From positions 1-21,193 of the forward strand of contig CAMPNN010000017.1 of NCBI GenBank assembly GCA_946891915.1: DNA of 21,193 nucleotides, in the 5' to 3' direction. Both the position numbers and the translations under genes were made by a program. Source of the DNA: an uncultured Bifidobacteriaceae bacterium (lineage in GTDB: Bacteria; Actinomycetota; Actinomycetes; Actinomycetales; Bifidobacteriaceae). The notes under the pieces were generated by a model. That model was given only the letters and a program-made list of their open reading frames with translations. It was not told the DNA's origin and did not search any database. Each line of letters opens with the position of its first letter. Position 1 is the first letter of the stretch. Shown here in pieces: positions 14,923 through 21,193 of the stretch.

Positions 14923-14978
14923 TTATTAGTAAGTATTTATTAGTAAGTATTTATTAGTAAGTATTTATTAGTAAGTTA
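14923..14978. repeat. 14-bp tandem repeat across the fmdB-like stop codon
   Basis: Three exact copies of TTATTAGTAAGTAT (14923-14964) and a fourth diverged at its end (14965-14978), which contains the fmdB TAA. An inverted relative (TACTTACTA) lies at 14891-14899, so the RNA could fold. Confidence 0.9.
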
Positions 14979-15152
14979 CTTATCTGTGCGATAAAAACCC
15001 TTGCCTTTAAAGTTAATTGGAGGCGCAGAATACACTTTGCGCACAGACTTTTTGCCACACTGAGGGCAAAGAGTAACAGGCTCATCCGAAAATGATTGAT
15101 ATTTAGAAAAATCGTATCCGCATTCTTTACAACGGTAATGATAAGTAGGCAA
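14976..15152 (-). CDS. FmdB-type zinc-ribbon protein
   Basis: A 58-aa protein of the FmdB/CxxC regulatory family; molecular role unknown. It starts LPTYHYRC with a TTG codon: GGAGGG lies 5 nt upstream and relatives begin MPTYxYxC, so this start is firm. Cysteines 8/11 and 29/32 form two CxxC pairs of a zinc ribbon. It ends GKGFYRTDK and lacks the Ser-rich tail of longer actinobacterial members. The neighbouring SAF gene repeats a conserved actinobacterial pairing. Confidence 0.9.
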   Translation of the reverse strand: MPTYHYRCKECGYDFSKYQSFSDEPVTLCPQCGKKSVRKVYSAPPINFKGKGFYRTDK

Positions 15153-15207
15153 AAGTCCCTCCGAAATCACGCGAGCACGTAAGCGTAATCTTACTGTTCC
15201 TTCACAT

Positions 15208-15237
15208 ATCCTAGTACACACCATGACAGTTGAGCAA
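15208..15237 (-). promoter_or_regulatory. Candidate promoter of the fmdB-like gene
   Basis: Minus-strand TTGCTC (15237-15232), an 18-bp spacer and TAGGAT (15213-15208). Modest consensus match; about 55 bp before the TTG. Confidence 0.35.
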
Positions 15238-15262
15238 AAGCATAGCTTACAAACAAACTCAG

Positions 15263-15300
15263 CGCACAAACTCAACTACACGACGCACAAACTCAACTAC
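15263..15300. repeat. 21-bp-period direct repeat
   Basis: CGCACAAACTCAACTAC occurs exactly at 15263-15279 and 15284-15300, with a degenerate third copy (ACAAACTCAG) just before. It lies between the 69-aa gene and the fmdB promoter. Confidence 0.9.
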
Positions 15301-15312
15301 ATGCCGTCAAGT

Positions 15313-15522
15313 TCAAGCAGACCGCTTAGTGTAAAACACAGCCCAATGAGGCGGCAACTCACCTAAAATACGCTTATCGTCATCTTGATTACGCTGCTGC
15401 AAAGTAAGCTCGTCAGAAGGCTCCAACTTTACGCCATCAGCGTCAAAAAGCTCAGAACCTTTACGAACAACTCGCATATTTTTACGCGGGCAGCGTCGAT
15501 TCGGATCGTACGGAGCTACCAT
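15313..15522 (-). CDS. Small protein of unknown function, coupled to the pseudo-helicase
   Basis: A 69-aa soluble protein, not recognised. It begins MVAPYDPNRRCPRKN, has a charged middle with LTLQQRNQDDD, and ends LPPHWAVFYTKRSA. There is no signal peptide, membrane helix or metal motif. Its ATG overlaps the stop of the upstream gene as TAATG, so it is probably translated by ribosomes finishing that gene; this tight coupling suggests the two proteins act together. Confidence 0.8.
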   Translation of the reverse strand: MVAPYDPNRRCPRKNMRVVRKGSELFDADGVKLEPSDELTLQQRNQDDDKRILGELPPHWAVFYTKRSA

Positions 15523-18500
15523 TATTCGTTATCACCATACAATTCACCAAGGCGAGAAATAACGCGATCAACTTCCTTTTCGGGATTAACAAACGCGCCA
15601 ACACTCCACACTGTCATAACAGACCAGCCCAAGGATTCCAAATCCTGAACAATCATGCGATGACGTTCACGCGTAGACTGAATGCTCATAAACTGCGCGT
15701 CATCCGTAAGAACAGCCAAAGCAAACGGCTTATCCGCAAGTCCAACCACTAAAGGAATTCGAAGTCCGTTATCAAATCCGTAATTAACAGCCACGCGCAA
15801 TCCGCGAGCGCGAATACGCTCAGCCAAATCTGTGAACAACACGTTGTCTTTGGCGGATTCTGCGGCAAGTTTTGCTTCAACGTCGTGAGCATCTTCCGGA
15901 CGCAACGGATCTCCGCTTAACTGTTCAGCCCATTGCAACATAGTCTTCAACAGCTTAGGACCGCTCTTATGCAAACGATCATCTTCCATATCTTTAGAAG
16001 TAAAAGCGCTGACAATATCTAAGTGACGGCGAGCAAGAGCTAAAGCGTCAAGAAGCATGGCACTTCCGCCGTCTTCTTCGAGCATGCCGAATTGCTGCAG
16101 CAGGCGGCCATGCGAAGTTTTGGCGTAGCATAGCGAAAGAATCACGTCTGTTGCAGCCGCTCCGGAAGCCTCATGCACACTCATCAAACGCACGTGACGC
16201 AAGAATCGAGCCATATTCTCGTCTTTAATAGCCAGCGACTTAAGCTCAGCACCCAACCTAGCACGAAAAACGTTCGTTAATGTCACAACAACTAGAACGT
16301 AGCTTGAAGGAACAACAGTAAAAGTCTTAGCACGTTGACGAATAAGCTCCACAACTTCGTCAATTTCGCGCTGACTACTTTCAATAAGCCCCGAAGAAAG
16401 CACCGGAACTCCGGTAGCTTCAATCTGATGCAAACGAACTTTACCTTGCAAACGCTCAACAGGAACGTCATGACGAAGCTTACCGTAGCCGTTCTCTTCC
16501 AAGAATCTAGCCAAACGCAAAGAGCGCCTTGTGGCACGGGATACAACTGTTACTGAAGGTAGGAGCGAAATAAGAGCGTTCAAACTTTCAGAGCTTACAG
16601 TCTGCTTGTGCGCTAAAACGACTACTTGACGCGCGCGAGCAATAATAGACAAAATTTCAATATTTGATATATGCTCTGCGGAATCAATAATTACAGTATC
16701 TGCAATAGGATTTAGCGGCGTCATCATTGTTAGGGTTGATGGCATAGCTACCATAATTGGCTTGGCTGCAAGAACAATCTCAGGATAATTGCGTAAAAGC
16801 TTTGCAAGTGTAATGCCGGAACGGTTGCTTGCAAGCATAGTATGCAGTTGATTTGCTTCCTGCGTGCGCGAGAATAATAAGTCACACAAGTGTTTCATTG
16901 CTTCTTGCTGAACCATTGGTCCAATAGAACGCACATGTTCAGTGTCTACTTGCACAAAGCGGTCGGAAGCATCCTGCATTGCAGATCCGTCTTGGTGAGA
17001 AATAATTGCGGAAGAGTTTACAATATCCTCAAAAACTGTGGTCCACCAAGCGAGCTGCAGTTCGCCGTCAAGAGCCTCGCCAGTAATGTGACGATGCCTT
17101 AAATCGCTTACTAAATCAGCTAAACCAGCATTGCTAAATTCGCGCTCAAGCTTAGACCGCCCTGGAAGAGTATCCAACGAAGCACGATCGTCGTGCAAGG
17201 CCTGCAACCTGGATTCAAGTTGCGCAAACTCAATATTTTCAAGATCTGCGCCTTGGCGAGTTGTGGCCAAAGCCGTGTCAAGAGCAATCAAATTCCTTGA
17301 CAATACTTCTTGCGTGTTCACAATTTCGTCTAATTTTGGAGGCAAAACCGGCCACCCGCCGTGCGGCACAAACGTACGCCACTGCGCAGCTTGTTGAGCA
17401 ACAATCTTCAAAGCCTCATGCAAATCGTCAACTTTCGCACCAACGCGAAGTAAATTACGAGCTTCGCGCACATGGTGGCGGCGCTCCCAGAAGCCCATAA
17501 CGGTGCCTTCGGCTTTTCGCACAGCTTTTGGCTTACTCGCTTCAATCATGGCATCTAAGTCGCGCTCAAAAATTTCTGGCTGGAACACGTCAAGCACGCG
17601 ACGCAAATTCTTCAAAACTGTAACTTGGCGGCTCCATTCGCGCGCTGTTGTTGGCACTGGGAATCCGCAGTTTTGCACGGTGCTTTTAACTTGTTCGCGA
17701 GTGGCTGGCAGCAGTTTAAGCAGCAGGTCAACAACTCGCTGGTAGACTGTTACAGCTTCGTTTTCGTTAAAAATGGACGCTCCGAACCATGGTGTGTCTT
17801 CTGGATTAATGTTGAATTCGCCAAGTTCGTCTGCTTGATGCAGTTTTTGAGACCATGCGTCAATTTTTCCAGCAATAGCGTGAGCTGCAGCAATATCCAA
17901 ACGCACGTGCGTAGAAGGATGCGATGGAAGCATTGCGATAGCAGCAAGGTTTTGTATAGTTTGGTAAGCTGAAACTCCCCAAGTTTCGCTAATTCCGTGA
18001 AGGTCACCTAAGTAGCGTGTAAGTCTTGAACGCACGCCAACCAGCTCGTCTGCAACCTGCTCAAAGCGTGAAGTTGCAACGCTTTGACGAGCTCCAACTG
18101 CGCTAATAAGCTGCGCGTCCACGTGTTTAGCAATATGGCCGTCCGCAACATCTAACGCAAGCGAAGAAATTTCGTGAGAATTAAGCGTGTATCGGAACCT
18201 GCGCTGTTGCTCAACAACATTCGGCACATACAGCACAGAGCGCCCTGCAAGAACGGAGCGTGAAGCTATAGCCGCTGCGATTGCTGCAGAATCAGAGCAG
18301 GAATCAACGTTTACGAACAGCGAATTGCCGGACGCTGCAAGAGCTGCCGCGTAGCGCACAGTATTGTCAACGTCGCCAACTTCGCACTCTCCGTGCGGGT
18401 CTGCGTCAAATGGGCTGTATGCGTGCTTGTTCGCCGCTTTAAGTATTTCAATTGAACGCTCGTCTCCAGCCATTGCGTCAATCACGGTATTTCCCACGTT

Positions 18501-19433
18501 TCCGGAACGTAAGGCTTGAAGGATTTTCTCACTTTCTGCCACGAATCGCGAACCTGCGTCTGTAAAGCAGCCGAGCACAATATCTCGCTCAATATCAAAA
18601 TCTGGGAAACTATGGCGTGCTTGATTGCAAATGGCGTCAAATACTACGGACGTTTCTGGAGTGCCGCTTTCGTAGTGCGAGCCGTCAAATAGCACGTCTT
18701 CGCGAAGTTCAATTCCTCGTTCGCTTAAGCGTCGAACAAGCGCATGGTTTAGTCCAACGCTTCCGGAGAAGTAAATGGTTGCTGCAGTTTCGTCTTGTTT
18801 TGCGTCGCGTACTACGTGCACCGGGTATGTGAGGACTGGCACATGGTTACCGTTCCACGAGGCAACTCCCACGATTAAAGATAGTTCAGAAATGCCGCTT
18901 TCGTGCGCTTTTGCGTCTCTGTCTTCAAAAACGCGATCAAGCTTACGGCCTGCAGCGCGCAACATGCCTGCATCGCGGAATAAAGCTTTTAATGTGACTT
19001 TCCCGCTTGCAAAAAGTTGCGCAATTCCGGAAGGATGCGCGTGAGTTAGCTCTAGCTGAGCTGCCAGCTGCGTAATATCTTCTAACGGCGATGGAGCTAA
19101 TTGCGACTGGTACTGCTGCTTCCATGCAGAAATGTTTTGTAGTGCTTTAGCGCGCAGATTGGCGACGTTATTAGCAGCGTTATTGGCAGCGTTATTAGCA
19201 GCGTTATTGGCAGCATTATTGGCAGTATTTTGAGCTGAATTATTATCCGCAGGCAACTCTGCGTTTGTTGATTCTGCGTTTGCCGATTCCGCATTCGCTA
19301 ATTCTTCATTCGCTGATTCCACGTTCGCTGAAGTTTCGTTAGGCAAAACGCCGTCCGCGCCATTTACATTGTTTACAGTTTCAGTAAAGCTTTGCTCCGG
19401 TAAATCTTGTTCAATATTGTTTGTGTCACTCAT
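15522..19433 (-). CDS. Degenerate SF1 helicase-nuclease protein (DUF4011-helicase-REase architecture), likely pseudo-enzyme
   Basis: A 1303-aa intact protein. Residues 1-95 are a low-complexity acidic/Asn-Ala leader. About 100-230 resemble the DUF4011 front region (HPSGIAQLF, LSLIVGVASWNG). The SF1 helicase core follows, but its motifs are replaced: where VQGPPGTGKSQ is expected there is VNVDSCSDSAA (about 372-382); Walker B DEAS reads DSAE (about 914-917); the GDPKQ motif reads AHKQ; the VQGDERD region reads ASGAAATD; ALTRAR reads ALALAR. The C-terminus (about 1218-1297) follows the MTES_1575-type nuclease fold (STRERHRM, LESLGWSV, VWSVGAFVNPEKEV) but lacks the catalytic Asp and ExDG residues. 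Family and motif alignment are from memory. No stop or frameshift interrupts it, arguing for selection on a non-catalytic role. It lies 46 nt after the FHA gene, with AGGT as ribosome site. Confidence 0.7.
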   Translation of the reverse strand: MSDTNNIEQDLPEQSFTETVNNVNGADGVLPNETSANVESANEELANAESANAESTNAELPADNNSAQNTANNAANNAANNAANNAANNVANLRAKALQNISAWKQQYQSQLAPSPLEDITQLAAQLELTHAHPSGIAQLFASGKVTLKALFRDAGMLRAAGRKLDRVFEDRDAKAHESGISELSLIVGVASWNGNHVPVLTYPVHVVRDAKQDETAATIYFSGSVGLNHALVRRLSERGIELREDVLFDGSHYESGTPETSVVFDAICNQARHSFPDFDIERDIVLGCFTDAGSRFVAESEKILQALRSGNVGNTVIDAMAGDERSIEILKAANKHAYSPFDADPHGECEVGDVDNTVRYAAALAASGNSLFVNVDSCSDSAAIAAAIASRSVLAGRSVLYVPNVVEQQRRFRYTLNSHEISSLALDVADGHIAKHVDAQLISAVGARQSVATSRFEQVADELVGVRSRLTRYLGDLHGISETWGVSAYQTIQNLAAIAMLPSHPSTHVRLDIAAAHAIAGKIDAWSQKLHQADELGEFNINPEDTPWFGASIFNENEAVTVYQRVVDLLLKLLPATREQVKSTVQNCGFPVPTTAREWSRQVTVLKNLRRVLDVFQPEIFERDLDAMIEASKPKAVRKAEGTVMGFWERRHHVREARNLLRVGAKVDDLHEALKIVAQQAAQWRTFVPHGGWPVLPPKLDEIVNTQEVLSRNLIALDTALATTRQGADLENIEFAQLESRLQALHDDRASLDTLPGRSKLEREFSNAGLADLVSDLRHRHITGEALDGELQLAWWTTVFEDIVNSSAIISHQDGSAMQDASDRFVQVDTEHVRSIGPMVQQEAMKHLCDLLFSRTQEANQLHTMLASNRSGITLAKLLRNYPEIVLAAKPIMVAMPSTLTMMTPLNPIADTVIIDSAEHISNIEILSIIARARQVVVLAHKQTVSSESLNALISLLPSVTVVSRATRRSLRLARFLEENGYGKLRHDVPVERLQGKVRLHQIEATGVPVLSSGLIESSQREIDEVVELIRQRAKTFTVVPSSYVLVVVTLTNVFRARLGAELKSLAIKDENMARFLRHVRLMSVHEASGAAATDVILSLCYAKTSHGRLLQQFGMLEEDGGSAMLLDALALARRHLDIVSAFTSKDMEDDRLHKSGPKLLKTMLQWAEQLSGDPLRPEDAHDVEAKLAAESAKDNVLFTDLAERIRARGLRVAVNYGFDNGLRIPLVVGLADKPFALAVLTDDAQFMSIQSTRERHRMIVQDLESLGWSVMTVWSVGAFVNPEKEVDRVISRLGELYGDNE
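19167..19229 (-). repeat. 12-bp tandem repeat encoding Ala-Ala-Asn-Asn units
   Basis: About five near-identical 12-bp units (GTTATTAGCAGC-like on the + strand) encode AANN repeats in the leader of the pseudo-helicase, about residues 69-89. Adjacent Glu/Ser/Ala/Asn segments (about residues 36-60) are also repetitive. Confidence 0.85.
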
Positions 19434-19436
19434 TTT

Positions 19437-19484
19437 CTTACCTACTTGCTTACCTTGCTTACCCTACTTGCTTATTTGCTTACT
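19437..19484 (-). repeat. Short Shine-Dalgarno-like repeats between the FHA and pseudo-helicase genes
   Basis: On the minus strand the spacer reads as variants of CAAGTAGGTAAG / CAAGGTAAG / CAAATAAG, repeated about five times from the FHA stop codon to 3 nt before the next ATG. Several contain AGG or AGGG, so they could offer alternative ribosome contacts. Confidence 0.75.
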
Positions 19485-20838
19485 GTTCAATAGCTTTTCG
19501 ATACGAGCTGTAGCCGCTGTTACGAGCAAGAGCTGCATCCACTTCGGCATTTCCTTGCGCTTGAAGCCAGGCGTATAAATCGTCATACAGACCAGGGTTT
19601 GCTGCAAGGTACGGCAGGAGTTCCGGATACTGTGCCATTTCAAACTGTTTTGAAAAATCGGCTGTTTCTTCGGCTTCTTGGGAAGTAAATCCGCCTGCTT
19701 CTACAATATTTTGTTGAGCGTCAAACTCACCTTTAGAAACTTTTTCGAATACTGATCCAGGTTCAAAAGCTGGAGTGTATGCCGAATCGTTCGAAAGATT
19801 GATATCGTTGATGTCGCTTACGTCGCCGGCATTGCTGATATCGCTTATACTGCCGGCATTGTTTACATCGCCGGCATTGTTTAATTCGTTTATGCCGTTA
19901 TTGCTGACGATGTTATTGCTGATTCCGTTTATTGCGCTCGTATTAGCTGGGTTCGTATTTATTTGATTCGCGTTTATTGGATTAGCGTTTATGGCACCAG
20001 TATTTACCACGCTTGCATTTACAGCATTCGTATTTACAACATTCGCATTAGATTGATTTGCTATGTTGTCTGCAGAATTAGTTTGCGCAGCGTAGTTAAT
20101 ATTTTTATCTTCCGGATTATTGTCTTCCGGCTGCATGGCTTTAGCGTCAGCGAATAGGTTGCGTGGTTCTACCGGCTCTTCTTTTTGCTCGCACACTACT
20201 GGCAATTCCACATTTTGATTTATTGAAGAATTGCTGTCTTGTGAATTATTTTCAAGAGGATTTTGGGTTTGAACGCCTTGCTTCCAAGATAATCCAGGCT
20301 GCGAAACAGACTGAGAGTGGAATATTCCGGTTGGCTCGCCTGCGCGCAAATCGAGGATTTGGTCCACGGAAAGATTTGCCGCATCCGGCTCATCGTGTTC
20401 TTCGTGAACATTATCCGTGGCGTAGGAGAATAAGTCGCGTACTTCGTGATCTTGTGTTTCGTCCGTCACTTCGTCTTTTACGTGCACGAAGTCAACAGGA
20501 ACGTCGCCGAACTGCATTCGCATAAGGTTGTCTGGCAATTGGAAATCAACGTCTGGCTCAAGGCGCAGCAAATCTCCGTTTGCGCCTACCAAGTACGTGC
20601 CGTTTGTGGAATGTAAATCGCGGATTGTTGCCACGCCGTTTGTGCCAACAATAAGAAGCGCATGTCTTTTGGACATAGAACGTTTATTGTCTACTATGTC
20701 TATGCGTGTAAATCCATCTTCACGCAATGGGCGTATAGGTTTGCGGCCAATTTCTACGGTCTGTCCAGCACCCACGCGTGCCTGCTCGACACCACCAACT
20801 GTAATCATCCAGCGTTGCACGGTTTGTCGCTCGCTCAC
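19480..20838 (-). CDS. FHA-domain protein with C-terminal variant leucine-rich repeat
   Basis: A 452-aa cytoplasmic protein. The N-terminal FHA domain (about residues 20-105) keeps the phosphothreonine-binding residues: IGR (30-32), SMSKRH (Ser56, His59) and STNGTYL (Asn79). A long linker (about 110-390) is acidic, then Asn-rich with INANPINANQ-type repeats. The C-terminus (about 398-445) has YPELLPYLAANPGLYDDL, AWLQAQG and VDAALARN, matching the variant leucine-rich repeat of actinobacterial FHA and regulatory proteins. The start is GTG at 20838, with GGGAG 8 nt upstream; a second in-frame GTG lies 9 codons earlier. First gene of the operon; the pThr partner and kinase are not in the window. 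Confidence 0.88.
   Translation of the reverse strand: MSERQTVQRWMITVGGVEQARVGAGQTVEIGRKPIRPLREDGFTRIDIVDNKRSMSKRHALLIVGTNGVATIRDLHSTNGTYLVGANGDLLRLEPDVDFQLPDNLMRMQFGDVPVDFVHVKDEVTDETQDHEVRDLFSYATDNVHEEHDEPDAANLSVDQILDLRAGEPTGIFHSQSVSQPGLSWKQGVQTQNPLENNSQDSNSSINQNVELPVVCEQKEEPVEPRNLFADAKAMQPEDNNPEDKNINYAAQTNSADNIANQSNANVVNTNAVNASVVNTGAINANPINANQINTNPANTSAINGISNNIVSNNGINELNNAGDVNNAGSISDISNAGDVSDINDINLSNDSAYTPAFEPGSVFEKVSKGEFDAQQNIVEAGGFTSQEAEETADFSKQFEMAQYPELLPYLAANPGLYDDLYAWLQAQGNAEVDAALARNSGYSSYRKAIEQ
19795..20100 (-). repeat. Degenerate Asn-rich repeats in the FHA protein linker
   Basis: Repeated ATT/GCG/AAT-type codons encode NANPINANQINTN and DVNNAGSISDISNAG segments. The units are multiples of three and imperfect. 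The linker is probably disordered. Confidence 0.75.
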
Positions 20839-20950
20839 GTAACCTGCTCCCTTCAAAAAACACACTACGTACTATTGTGTCATGCTTTGTGTATATTGTG
20901 CTAGTTTTTATTGATTTTCCGCATGAAAATATTACATTTTGCGAATAGAA

Positions 20951-20976
20951 AAAGGCTCGGGCGTAAACCCGAGCCT
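20951..20976 (-). terminator. Strong terminator hairpin upstream of the FHA gene
   Basis: AGGCTCGGG (20953-20961), CGTAAA loop, CCCGAGCCT (20968-20976); the minus strand then reads TTTTTCTATTC. It would end a leftward transcript coming from beyond 20976, but no minus-strand gene is visible there. The gap 20839-21061 otherwise holds only the presumed FHA promoter, which I could not place confidently. Confidence 0.75.
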
Positions 20977-21061
20977 CAAAACCGTAGCATCACTACCCGT
21001 CCCTAGCGGAAAGCAACACTAACAAAGCACCCAGCATCAGTAAGCAGCATCACTCGAATCA

Positions 21062-21184
21062 ATGGCAAAAAAGGAAATTTTTGGCAAACCAAATCAACAA
21101 GCAAACACTAACAAGCCAACTGCAACAAAACCAGGAAGCTTAAAACCAACAGGCTTAAAACTAGAAGATTCTGCTGCGCGCTAA
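21062..21184 (+). CDS. Possible small basic protein (40 aa), uncertain
   Basis: A complete plus-strand frame from ATG to TAA begins MAKKEIFGKPNQQ and ends LKLEDSAAR. It is Lys/Thr/Pro/Asn-rich with a short repeat (KPGSLKPTGLK). No Shine-Dalgarno and no -10 near the ATG are seen. Its codon choice is ordinary for the window. It could be a real small protein, divergent from the FHA gene, or a chance frame; it is not recognised. Confidence 0.3.
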   Translation: MAKKEIFGKPNQQANTNKPTATKPGSLKPTGLKLEDSAAR

Positions 21185-21193
21185 GCACAAAAC

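Noticed and set aside
21062..21184. tmRNA (ssrA) with a tag frame
   Set aside because: The frame begins with GCA-rich Lys codons but ends SAAR, not AA. There is no tRNA-like 5' end, no T-arm and no pseudoknot pattern around it.

Overview
The window looks like chromosome of a low-GC member of the Bifidobacteriaceae, most likely the Gardnerella vaginalis group. This is inferred from gene families and base composition; no search was run. Support comes from actinobacterial-type genes (FdxA-like 7Fe ferredoxin, FHA protein with a C-terminal variant leucine-rich repeat, SepX/GlpR-like membrane protein), a stand-alone groES under CIRCE control, an AT-rich composition and a surface protein with an LAxTG sorting signal. 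Almost every gene lies on the minus strand; dinB is the main exception.

From the left: a bidirectional-looking terminator, then a large secreted, sortase-anchored surface protein (189-3674, minus) with a repeat-rich Ser/Gly/Asn stalk; tRNA-Ser(GCT); an EamA-type exporter divergent from dinB, which carries a LexA-like box; a 7Fe ferredoxin convergent with dinB; an APC-family amino-acid permease; murB; a tRNA-Tyr/Thr/Met-rpmG cluster; a HisC2/Pat-type aminotransferase; and groES with a perfect CIRCE element overlapping its promoter.

The right half holds a SepX/GlpR-like membrane protein, a SAF-domain protein and a small FmdB-type zinc-ribbon protein. This grouping recalls the galU/mscL/fmdB/SAF/sepX neighbourhood of other actinobacteria. 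It is followed by a compact three-gene operon, read right to left: an FHA/vLRR protein, a 1303-residue helicase-nuclease relative, and a 69-residue protein translationally coupled to it. The helicase-nuclease relative keeps its overall architecture, but its Walker A, Walker B, motif V/VI and nuclease residues all appear to be replaced. It therefore looks like an intact pseudo-enzyme paired with a phosphothreonine-binding protein, and it is the best candidate here for an undescribed system.

Recurring themes are leaderless-looking genes (dinB, murB, the SepX-like gene and possibly the SAF gene, each with a -10-like hexamer 6-7 nt before the ATG and no Shine-Dalgarno), non-ATG starts fixed by good ribosome sites (fmdB TTG, groES GTG, FHA gene GTG), and short tandem repeats of 12-21 bp between genes and in coding linkers.
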